A stretch of 34,123 nucleotides of DNA from Colivivens sp964537205. Its GTDB lineage: Bacteria; Bacteroidota; Bacteroidia; Bacteroidales; Bacteroidaceae. The translations under genes and the position numbers were made by a program. The notes beneath the pieces were generated by a model. The model saw only the letters and a program-made list of their open reading frames with translations, had not been told where the DNA came from and did not search any database. Positions 24,198 through 31,922 of this stretch are shown piece after piece (the first letter of the stretch is position 1; each line of letters opens with the position of its first letter). The stretch lies in assembly GCA_964537205.1 (NCBI GenBank), contig CAZHZH010000022.1, forward strand, positions 1 through 34,123, read 5' to 3'.

Positions 24198-27100
24198 TGA
24201 ATAGACTTAGATGTATCTTGACCTCAATTCTGACTATAATGTCAGCAGGCCTTATATACGCAGAATCAACATGGATAGACGTTACCGATGCCTATATTGT
24301 TAATCCAAGTTTCGTCGACAACGATCTCAGTACCGGATGGTCGGGAACTGCCTTCGGAAGCTATAACCCAATCGAAAATGCCGAGCACTACAACAAATCC
24401 TATGACACATACCAAACGATCACAGGACTTAACGCCGGCAGGTACAGGTTGAGCCTCAAGGCATTCTATCGTTCGGGTTCTTATTCCGATGACTACAGCC
24501 ACTACACAAGCGGTGACGCGTCATCCTACCAGTACGCCTACCTCTATGCGACTTCCTCTGTCGACGATGAGTCGGCACAGATTGTATTGGCTTCAAGCGC
24601 GGCTCTCGAAAGCAGCCTCGGAGGTGGTGTCAGCACAGTCGGCGGCTCTTACTACATACCAAACAACATGGATGCCGCACACTACTGGTTCGAGGCCGGC
24701 TACTACGACAATAGCGTAGAGGTTGAAGTGGGAAGCGATGGTGAGTTGACCATCGGCATCAGAAAGAGTACTACACTTAGTGGTGATTGGACTTGCCTCG
24801 ACGACTGGAAGTTGGAGTACTATGGCGAGCTTGTCAATGTATCAGAGATCACCCTGAGTTCCACATCCGTAGAGCTGAACATGGGAGAAACTCTCCAACT
24901 GAACGCAAGTTATTCTCCTAAAAACGCCTCCTACAAGAAATGTACTTGGACCAGTTCCGACGAATCAGTGGCCACAGTTGACGATACAGGACTCGTCACT
25001 TGCCTCAAAAGAGGGACTACAACCATTACCGCCACATCCTACGACGGCAACGCAAAGGCCCAGTGCACAGTCAATGTCGTGTACAACGGGGCTGACGCAT
25101 CATCATTAATAATCAATGAGATCATGGTGTCGAACCTCGACATGTTCGTCGACCCGTCATGGAACTACGGATCATGGGTGGAACTGTACAACCCGACAGA
25201 CAAGTCCGCCAGTGTAGGTTATTATTGGGTGAGCGACAATCCCGACAGCCTGAATATGGCGATGCTTCCGTTCAAGGTAGGCAGCATACCTGCCCACGGC
25301 TACTTGACCTTGTGGTTCGACCATGCCGACACACGCAAGGATGTGGGTGAGAATTGGACAAACACACAGGTGAACATGGAGCTTGACGCCGACGGAGGAA
25401 CAATCTACATATCCGACGACGAAGGGAACTTGGTTGCAAGTCAGACATATCCTGCCTCCATACACCGTACATCATATGCGCGTACCACGGACGGAGGTAG
25501 CACGTGGGGTTACACTGCCGACCCTACACCTACTGCGACAAATGCGACAAGCACATTCGCCGACGAACAGCTCGAAGCACCGTCAGTGAACCTTGACGGC
25601 AGACTCTTCACCGGCAGTTTGAATGTCAACGTCAGCAAACCGGACGGCTCGACACTCATGTACACCACCGACGGCACCACCCCTACCCTGACTAACGGAA
25701 CGGAGAGTTCGGATGGCTCATTCACAGTGAGCGAAACAACCACATACCGTTTCCGCGCCTTTAAGGACGGCTACCTGCCAAGTGAGGTAATCACCCGCTC
25801 CTACATCCTAAAAGACAAGGACTACTACTTCCCTGTAGTGTCGGTGGTAACCGACCCTAAGAACCTTTACGATGATGAGATAGGAGTATACGTGACAGGC
25901 ACAAACGGGAAGACAGCCAATCAAGACTCAAACAAACGCAACTTCAACATGGACTGGGACCGTCCGGTGAACTTTGAGTACATGAAGAATGAGGAAGTCG
26001 TTTTCAATCAGGAGACCAACTTCAGCATCAGCGGAGGTTGGAGCCGTAAGTATGAGCCTCGTTCGTTCAAGATAAAGGCAAAGAAACTGTACGGGGTCAA
26101 GGATTTGGTATACCCGTTCTTCGATACCAAGTCACACACCAAGAACAAGAGCCTGTTGTTCCGCAACGGCGGTAACGATGCTTACAACCAAACCCGTATC
26201 AAGGATGCCGCCCTGCAGGAGATTGCGCGCCAGTCCGGTTTCCGTCTCAACCTCCAGGCATACCAACCTGTACACGTGTTCTTCAATGGCTCATACATAG
26301 CCATGCTCAACATGCGCGAGGTAAGCAACAAACACTATGCCTATGCCAACTACGGAATAGCCACCGACGACATCGACGCGTTCGAAATGAGCGTCGACTC
26401 AGGTTATGTACAAAAATCGGGCACGAAGGACGCTTTCAACCAGTGGTACAGCTTGTCCTCCACCGCCTCCGATGCTCTTACCTATCAGCAGATTTGCGAC
26501 ATGGTGGATATTGATGACTATACCAACTACATGGCATACAAGTTCTTCCTCAACGACTGGGACTGGCCTCACAACAACTTGAAGGCGTTTAAAGGCAGGA
26601 CCGACGGAAAGTTCCATTTCATCGTATTCGACCTCGACAATTGCGTAACCTCTTCGGGCAACAACATATTCAACGACTTCGCCGGCAAGCAGTGGCACTC
26701 GTTCTATGCACGTCCGGAATATAATTGGACCAGCATTTACGCAGAGGTGGAAATGGTGACGATATTCCTCAACATGTTGCAGAATGAGGAGTTCCGCAAG
26801 AAGTTCATCGACACATATTGTCTTGTAGGAGGATGCGTGTTCGGCGATGAGACGGCAATCAACGACATCGTCACGGCAATGGCCGAAAACATCAATACCG
26901 CCCTCTCATGGGAAGGACATTCGGCGACAAGCCTTGCCAGCACCATCATAAGTTCGGTCACAGGCGACTTCAAGTCGAACATGATCAACATGATGAAGAA
27001 CTACTCGACATTCGGACTCTCATCAACAGAAGCGCAAAGCGTACAGATTAGTGCGAACGTGGAAAACGGACGCATCACCTACAACGACATGGAGATACCT

Positions 27101-29128
27101 AAGAGCAAGTTCAATGGTTATGTCTTCGCCCCTGTCACCCTGAAGGCGGAAGCCCCGGCAGGCTACACATTCGCAGGATGGAAGGACTCAGGCGGAGCCG
27201 ACGTGTCTTCTACGACGCTGTTCTCCACCGCCGACACATGGAGCTACTACGACCAAGGTTCGCTCGACGACACAGGATGGAACCTCGAAAACTATTCCGA
27301 AAGCGGTTGGAGCCAAGGGACAGCCCCGTTCGGGTACGGAAACACAGGAAAGTACATGGCTTCAGCTACCACACAACTCGACTGGGGAACCAATACAAGC
27401 AACCGTACCTCAACCTACTACTTCCGCAAGGAGTTCAATCTCGACTCCGACCCGTCCGACAACGAGACTTACACGCTCAACTATGAGGCCGACGACGCAA
27501 TCATAGCATACGTCAACGGAAACGAAATAGGTACGTACCACCTATACTCGGGAGCTACATACTCCACCCTCTCGCAAGATCTCAACAGTTCATGGTATGA
27601 AGGCGACACGCCACATTCTGGCACCATGACAATCGACAAGTCGTACTTGAAAAAAGGCACAAACGTGATAGCCGTAGAATTGCACAACTGCACACTTCGC
27701 TCGTCCGACGCATGGTGGGATGCCAGCATCACAGTGACAAGCACCGCTACCAGTGGCGAGACGGACTATGTGTCAACCGACGCTGAATACACCATACCAT
27801 CTTCAGGGTCGCACACCATAGTGGCAGAATATAAGGCAATCGACTCAGACGAGCTGCTTGCACAGCATGTCACACCGGTGAAAGTAAACGAGGTAAGCGC
27901 CGCCAACGACATCTATGTTGATGATTATGGAAAGCGGCATGATTGGATTGAATTATACAATACCACCAATGCGGCAGTCGATGTGGCAGGTATGTACGTG
28001 AGCGACAATCTCAACAAGCCTCGTAAGTACCAGATTCCGAGTGGTGAGATTAATACTGTGATTCCAGCACACGGATTCCTTATCATCTGGTGTGACAAAG
28101 TGGATCCGCTGACCGAGCTTCACGCATCGTTCAAGCTCGCTTCCGAAGGCGGCGTGGTACTGCTGACCGCCGAGGACGAGTCATGGGCGGACACACTGGA
28201 GTATTGCGAACACAACTGGAAACAGACAGTCGGACTTTATCCTGATGGTGGAACAACGACATACGTCATGGACGTACCGACCATCTGCGAGTCAAACCGT
28301 GTCTCGTCATACGACGTACTATACTCGCAACCTCATTACGAACCACAAACGTTTGAGTTCGCCATGGGTGACGTGAACACAGACAGTTTGGTCAATGTCG
28401 CCGACTATACAGCACTCGTCAGCTTAATCATGAAGACCGATGAGGGAGCGTTCAGCCTTGAACTCGCCGACTTCAACGGCAACGGAATGGCAGACGTTTC
28501 CGACCTGACTTCGCTTGTATATGTCATCATGGACGACTCACCTTCGCAATCAGTTAACGCACGCAGCAAGCAGACCGAAGAGTCGCTCAGCAGCTATGGA
28601 TTCGGTGCAGGCAACGCAAGCGTCAACGCAGGCGACATTACTGTATTGGCCGTCAACATGAAGGCGTTCGCCGACGACGTGATGAACGTGCAGTTCGATG
28701 TCAAGCTTCCTGATGGCATAAGCATGGTCGACGTTCAAGCAGGCGACCTTGCCTCCGACGGACATGCGGTTGCAATGTCAGAGCTGTCAGACAACACGTA
28801 CAGGCTGATGCTCCATTCACAAGCGGGCAGACGCTTGACCAAGTCTGGTGGCGACCTGATGCTTTTGACTCTTAAAGCCGACGAAGACGCTACACGCAGT
28901 GTCGAAACAGTAGGCTTCACCAACATTTACGCATCGCTCTACGATGCCACATTGGTACATATCGAAGATGCAGAGGCAGACTTGTCAGTTGGCAACGCTA
29001 CAGGCATTGACTACATACAAAACGATTCCAAGACAACCGACGACATATACGACATATCAGGCCGTCGTGTAGGCAAGGTTTCAAAGGGCGTATATATAGT
29101 CAATGGAAAGAAGGTTTATGTGAAGTAA
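24197..29128 (+). CDS. Giant secreted CotH-kinase multidomain protein with dockerin-like module
   Basis: A 1643-residue protein with a signal peptide (about 1-22). In order: a carbohydrate-binding-like beta domain (25-210), BIg2 (213-296), lamin-tail domain ('LIINEIMVSN', about 303-420), a chitobiase-C-terminal-like domain (460-537, 'YTTDGTTPTL'), CotH kinase (about 543-900), an InlB-like 'GYTFAGW' segment, a jelly roll (about 1014-1190), a second lamin-tail domain ('VKVNEVSAAN', 1224-1340), two dockerin-like segments (1390-1446), a cohesin-like domain (1470-1590) and the 'DIYDISGRRVGKVSKGVYI' tail. The kinase keeps 'EPRSFKIKAK' (nucleotide-binding R/K), 'NDWDWPHNN' and 'FIVFDLDNC' (DxD metal site), so it looks active. 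CotH proteins phosphorylate proteins in Bacillus spore coats and occur in cellulosome-producing anaerobes. It overlaps the previous stop by 1 nt. A hairpin follows the stop. Confidence 0.9.
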   Translation: MNRLRCILTSILTIMSAGLIYAESTWIDVTDAYIVNPSFVDNDLSTGWSGTAFGSYNPIENAEHYNKSYDTYQTITGLNAGRYRLSLKAFYRSGSYSDDYSHYTSGDASSYQYAYLYATSSVDDESAQIVLASSAALESSLGGGVSTVGGSYYIPNNMDAAHYWFEAGYYDNSVEVEVGSDGELTIGIRKSTTLSGDWTCLDDWKLEYYGELVNVSEITLSSTSVELNMGETLQLNASYSPKNASYKKCTWTSSDESVATVDDTGLVTCLKRGTTTITATSYDGNAKAQCTVNVVYNGADASSLIINEIMVSNLDMFVDPSWNYGSWVELYNPTDKSASVGYYWVSDNPDSLNMAMLPFKVGSIPAHGYLTLWFDHADTRKDVGENWTNTQVNMELDADGGTIYISDDEGNLVASQTYPASIHRTSYARTTDGGSTWGYTADPTPTATNATSTFADEQLEAPSVNLDGRLFTGSLNVNVSKPDGSTLMYTTDGTTPTLTNGTESSDGSFTVSETTTYRFRAFKDGYLPSEVITRSYILKDKDYYFPVVSVVTDPKNLYDDEIGVYVTGTNGKTANQDSNKRNFNMDWDRPVNFEYMKNEEVVFNQETNFSISGGWSRKYEPRSFKIKAKKLYGVKDLVYPFFDTKSHTKNKSLLFRNGGNDAYNQTRIKDAALQEIARQSGFRLNLQAYQPVHVFFNGSYIAMLNMREVSNKHYAYANYGIATDDIDAFEMSVDSGYVQKSGTKDAFNQWYSLSSTASDALTYQQICDMVDIDDYTNYMAYKFFLNDWDWPHNNLKAFKGRTDGKFHFIVFDLDNCVTSSGNNIFNDFAGKQWHSFYARPEYNWTSIYAEVEMVTIFLNMLQNEEFRKKFIDTYCLVGGCVFGDETAINDIVTAMAENINTALSWEGHSATSLASTIISSVTGDFKSNMINMMKNYSTFGLSSTEAQSVQISANVENGRITYNDMEIPKSKFNGYVFAPVTLKAEAPAGYTFAGWKDSGGADVSSTTLFSTADTWSYYDQGSLDDTGWNLENYSESGWSQGTAPFGYGNTGKYMASATTQLDWGTNTSNRTSTYYFRKEFNLDSDPSDNETYTLNYEADDAIIAYVNGNEIGTYHLYSGATYSTLSQDLNSSWYEGDTPHSGTMTIDKSYLKKGTNVIAVELHNCTLRSSDAWWDASITVTSTATSGETDYVSTDAEYTIPSSGSHTIVAEYKAIDSDELLAQHVTPVKVNEVSAANDIYVDDYGKRHDWIELYNTTNAAVDVAGMYVSDNLNKPRKYQIPSGEINTVIPAHGFLIIWCDKVDPLTELHASFKLASEGGVVLLTAEDESWADTLEYCEHNWKQTVGLYPDGGTTTYVMDVPTICESNRVSSYDVLYSQPHYEPQTFEFAMGDVNTDSLVNVADYTALVSLIMKTDEGAFSLELADFNGNGMADVSDLTSLVYVIMDDSPSQSVNARSKQTEESLSSYGFGAGNASVNAGDITVLAVNMKAFADDVMNVQFDVKLPDGISMVDVQAGDLASDGHAVAMSELSDNTYRLMLHSQAGRRLTKSGGDLMLLTLKADEDATRSVETVGFTNIYASLYDATLVHIEDAEADLSVGNATGIDYIQNDSKTTDDIYDISGRRVGKVSKGVYIVNGKKVYVK
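28363..29128 (+). repeat. C-terminal dockerin/cohesin-like/tail module, copy 2
   Basis: The last roughly 255 residues of the CotH protein match the C-terminal module of the C10 protease (22277-23038) in the same order: two dockerin-like segments, a cohesin-like sandwich and the IYD-x-(T/S)G tail ending GKKVYVK. Confidence 0.8.
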
Positions 29129-29156
29129 CATGCACATAGCGTTCATGCACAATTCA

Positions 29157-29183
29157 GCCCTGCCGTGACATTCACGACAGGGC
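29157..29183 (+). terminator. Hairpin between the secreted-protein operon and the J-domain gene
   Basis: GCCCTGCCGTG (29157-29167) pairs with CACGACAGGGC (29173-29183) with one mismatch and a 5-nt loop. It is 29 nt past the CotH protein stop and also 30 nt past the stop of the convergent J-domain gene, so it may serve both strands. The T tract is weak on the plus strand (GAGTTTCGTT) and absent on the minus. Confidence 0.55.
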
Positions 29184-29212
29184 AGAGTTTCGTTATAAGT
29201 ATTCTTACACCA

Positions 29213-29908
29213 TCAACTGTTTCTCATCTCCATTAACAGTTGTTTCTGGCGATCCGACAAGTTGGTAGGCAGCGTTACATTAATAGCCAGGATGAGGTCG
29301 CCTCCGTTTGTGCCTTTGCCTTTGAGCCTCATTTTCTGACCAGGCTGAGTACCCGGTTTCAACTTCAGCTTCAATTTCTCACTGTCCGACTGTATAATTA
29401 CATCACCACCAAGTATGGCCGTGTACATGTCGATACTTATACTGGCATTGGTTTCCGCAGGCGCCGTCCGTGTGCGGCTCCGCGCTGTCCGCGCCTTGCC
29501 GAATCCGCTTCCGAACAACTGTGAGAAGAAGTCTGAGAATCCTTCGCCTCCGTTGAAGTTGAACTCATACGTCTCACCGCCTTGTCCGTTACCAAACGGG
29601 CTGCCACCTCCACCAAACGGATTGAAGCCTCCGCTGAACGGGTCTCCTCCGGTCTGACTTCCGAAACCGCCGTTATTCACCTTGTCCCAATTCTCACCAT
29701 ATTGGTCGTATCGTGCGCGTTTGTCAGGGTCGTTCAACACCTCGTAAGCCTCATTCAGCAATTGGAACTTGGCTTTTGCCTTCGGGTCGTCAGGATGCAA
29801 GTCTGGGTGAAACTGCTTGCTACGTTTCCTGTAAGCCGCCTTTATCTCAGATTGCGGAGTGTCTTTCGGAATACCCATTATTTTATAATAATCTATAAAC
29901 TTTGCCAT
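29213..29908 (-). CDS. Short class B J-domain (DnaJ/CbpA-like) co-chaperone
   Basis: A 231-residue protein. Residues 1-70 are a full J domain (DYYKIMGIPKDTPQSEIKAA) with the HPD motif (H34-P35-D36) that stimulates Hsp70/DnaK ATPase. A glycine/phenylalanine-rich linker follows (about 80-135), then one substrate-binding beta domain ('GGDVIIQSDSEKLKLKLKPG', 'GQKMRLKGKG'). There are no zinc-finger cysteines, which makes it class B. CbpA and related proteins are about 300 residues with two C-terminal beta domains; here one is missing or reduced, a form I recall as frequent in Bacteroidota. It likely works in the cytosol beside the main DnaJ. It has no partner gene in the window. A near-match -7 box (TAAAATTTG) lies about 40 nt upstream. 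Confidence 0.92.
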   Translation of the reverse strand: MAKFIDYYKIMGIPKDTPQSEIKAAYRKRSKQFHPDLHPDDPKAKAKFQLLNEAYEVLNDPDKRARYDQYGENWDKVNNGGFGSQTGGDPFSGGFNPFGGGGSPFGNGQGGETYEFNFNGGEGFSDFFSQLFGSGFGKARTARSRTRTAPAETNASISIDMYTAILGGDVIIQSDSEKLKLKLKPGTQPGQKMRLKGKGTNGGDLILAINVTLPTNLSDRQKQLLMEMRNS

Positions 29909-29994
29909 ATCACATAATGTTTTTTATTTCATTTATCGTACAGCAAATTTTATGCCAATTCGCAGGTTCTGCCATGGTGGCTATTAACGAATAA

Positions 29995-30038
29995 ACGACC
30001 CCATCCATTCAGCTTGAGAGCAGAGCGGATGGGGTCGT
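29995..30038 (-). terminator. Terminator hairpin of the nif3-like/zinc-ribbon unit
   Basis: ACGACCCCATCC (29995-30006) and GGATGGGGTCGT (30027-30038) form a perfect 12-bp stem with a 20-nt loop, 38 nt past the zinc-ribbon gene stop. On the minus strand the stem is followed by TTATTCGTT, a moderate U-rich tract. Confidence 0.65.
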
Positions 30039-30076
30039 ATAATACTTATAATCCGAGTGTTTCAGCCCTTCAATTA

Positions 30077-30931
30077 TCAAGCCTCCGCATTGGCGTCAGT
30101 CGGCTCTTCAGCGGCTGAAGCCGCTTTCTTGCGTATCGTACGACGCTTCTTAGGAGCCTCATCTGGCTTGTCGAGTTTCACACCTGCCAGTTCAGGGTCA
30201 ATCAATATACGTCCGCAATACTCGCATACTATGATTTTCTTGCGCATGCGTACATCGAGCTGACGCTGAGGCGGGATCTGGGCGAAACAACCTCCACACG
30301 CATTACGCTGCACGTACACTATGCCCAATCCGTTACGGCTGTTCTTGCGGATGCGCTTGAACGCTTGAAGCAGACGAGGTTCGATCGACAGTTCAAGATT
30401 CTTCGCCTTCTCACGCAGTTTCTCTTCCTCATCCTTTGTATCAGCCACAATCTCGTCAAGTTCGTTCTTTTTGACGTCCAAGTCTTGCATGCGCTCCTCA
30501 AGCAGGTTCTTGCTATCCTCCACCAATTGCCGTTTAGCCTGTTCAGCCACTTTAGCCTCGTGGATTTTTTTCTCGCTCAACTCTATTTCAAGATTCTGGT
30601 ACTCTATTTCCTTGTTCAGGGTATCATACTCACGGTTGTTGCGCACATTGTCAAGTTGCTCTTGATAAGTGGCAATCTTCTTCCTTGAAATCTCAATGTC
30701 GTTTTTGAATTGTTCGACATCTTCTCCCAAATTCTTAATCTCGCCATTGGTACGCTCAATACGTGTTTTCAAGCCCTCGACTTCGTCTTCGAGGTCTTCG
30801 ACTTCAAGTGGCAGCTCGCCACGCAACGTGCGGATGTCGTCAATCTGCGACAGGTAAGTCTGCAACTGATAGAGATTCTTCAGCTTGTCCTCCACCGACA
30901 GCTCACTTGGAGATAATTTCTTCTTTGCCAT
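30077..30931 (-). CDS. Coiled-coil protein with C4-type zinc ribbon
   Basis: A 284-residue protein. Residues about 15-190 are a long charged coiled coil (heptads rich in E, K, L), followed by a C4 zinc ribbon with CGGC (about 212-215) and CEYC (about 236-239), then a basic/acidic disordered tail ('KKRRTIRKKAASAAEE'). This is the zinc-ribbon family typified by chlamydial CT398 and HP0958 of Helicobacter. HP0958 acts in flagellar gene control, but Bacteroidota are non-flagellated, so its role here is unknown; nucleic-acid or protein binding in the cytosol is plausible. It lies 63 nt downstream of the Nif3-like gene with no promoter box between, a pairing I recall in Bacteroidales, so co-transcription is likely. 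Confidence 0.9.
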   Translation of the reverse strand: MAKKKLSPSELSVEDKLKNLYQLQTYLSQIDDIRTLRGELPLEVEDLEDEVEGLKTRIERTNGEIKNLGEDVEQFKNDIEISRKKIATYQEQLDNVRNNREYDTLNKEIEYQNLEIELSEKKIHEAKVAEQAKRQLVEDSKNLLEERMQDLDVKKNELDEIVADTKDEEEKLREKAKNLELSIEPRLLQAFKRIRKNSRNGLGIVYVQRNACGGCFAQIPPQRQLDVRMRKKIIVCEYCGRILIDPELAGVKLDKPDEAPKKRRTIRKKAASAAEEPTDANAEA

Positions 30932-30994
30932 TTTATATATAATTATTTACGATGTTCTTTTATATTCTCTGTAACGTTAAGCCCGTATGGGTCG

Positions 30995-31777
30995 TCACTT
31001 ATACAATATAGGATTAACCCGTAGGTTCGTGTCGTACACCGGTACGTCCGGAGCTGCTCCGCTTATGATTTCTCTCAGGATCTCAGCCGTGTATTGCTCA
31101 CTCTCATAATGTCCGATTTCCATCAATAACAGCTTGTCCTCATATCCGAAGAAGCGATGGTAACCTATTTCCCCGGTAATGAACGCGTCGGCATCCGCCG
31201 ACATCGCGTTTGGAATCAGAAAGGCTCCCGCACCTCCACAAACTGCGACCCGCCGAACATACATGCCGTTCCAGTCATTGTACCTGACACATTCCACGCC
31301 AAACGATTGCTTCACCTGACCGATAAAGCTTTCCTTGTCGGTCGGGGCGGGCAAGCTGCCCACAAGTCCGCTGCCGCCATCCATTCCAGCCTTAGGCTCC
31401 AGCCACGCCAAGTCAGTCAGTCCGAGCTTCGAGGCTATCCGATGGTTCACCCCGTGCGGAGCGTTGTCAAGGTTTGTGTGGGCGGCGTAAACCACTATGT
31501 CGTTCTTAATGGCCTTTATGATGACACGCTCGATGTAGTCCTTGCCAGTGATTGACTTCACCGGATGGAACAACAACGGATGGTGGCTTACAACCATGTT
31601 GCAATCACGACTTATTGCCTCGTCTATAGTCCCTTCCGTGACATCCAAAGACAACAATACCCCTGTAGCATCTACATCCTTTGTCAGTCCAAGCTGCAGT
31701 CCGGCATTGTCGAATCCGTCTTGCAGGGCCAAAGGTGCAAAGTCTTCAAGGGCATCTATTATTTCCCTAACCTTCAT
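30995..31777 (-). CDS. Nif3-like dinuclear metal centre protein
   Basis: A 260-residue protein of the Nif3/YbgI (DUF34) family, which forms hexameric rings with a two-metal site. Motifs are MKVREIIDALEDFAPLALQD, 'VVSHHPLLFHPVKSITG' (HH metal ligands), 'YAAHTNLDNAPHGVNHRIA' (H, D), and 'ADAFITGEIGYHRF' with a final 'EIGHYESE' (H, E). The exact substrate of the family remains unsettled; a metal-dependent hydrolase on cofactors is often suggested. The start at 31777 is preferred over 31822 because the first 15 residues are untypical and the TACCTTTG box sits inside them. It leads a two-gene unit with the zinc-ribbon gene and is divergent from the GH3 gene. Confidence 0.93.
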   Translation of the reverse strand: MKVREIIDALEDFAPLALQDGFDNAGLQLGLTKDVDATGVLLSLDVTEGTIDEAISRDCNMVVSHHPLLFHPVKSITGKDYIERVIIKAIKNDIVVYAAHTNLDNAPHGVNHRIASKLGLTDLAWLEPKAGMDGGSGLVGSLPAPTDKESFIGQVKQSFGVECVRYNDWNGMYVRRVAVCGGAGAFLIPNAMSADADAFITGEIGYHRFFGYEDKLLLMEIGHYESEQYTAEILREIISGAAPDVPVYDTNLRVNPILYK

Positions 31778-31786
31778 AATTTTTTG

Positions 31787-31794
31787 CAAAGGTA
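31787..31794 (-). promoter_or_regulatory. Probable -7 box of the nif3-like gene
   Basis: The minus strand reads TACCTTTG, matching TAnnTTTG. It ends only 9 nt before the ATG at 31777, so the transcript would be leaderless or nearly so. No good -33 box is seen. Confidence 0.5.
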
Positions 31795-31890
31795 CTAATT
31801 TATTTGGTATCCGCCACCACACTTGCGGACTTTTTCATGTTTTGTTCCACATTTTGCGGTTGTCAGCGAACATATATGCCTTAATTTGCT

Positions 31891-31898
31891 TAACTTTG
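31891..31898 (+). promoter_or_regulatory. Probable -7 box of the GH3 gene
   Basis: TAACTTTG matches TAnnTTTG, 24 nt upstream of the GH3 start at 31923. The -33 region is weak. Confidence 0.5.
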
Positions 31899-31922
31899 CA
31901 ACATAACCCAAAAACATTACTT

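Noticed and set aside
31542..31922. 127-residue N-terminal extension of the GH3 frame
   Set aside because: It overlaps the divergent Nif3-like gene, and a signal peptide begins at the 31923 ATG just after a promoter box.
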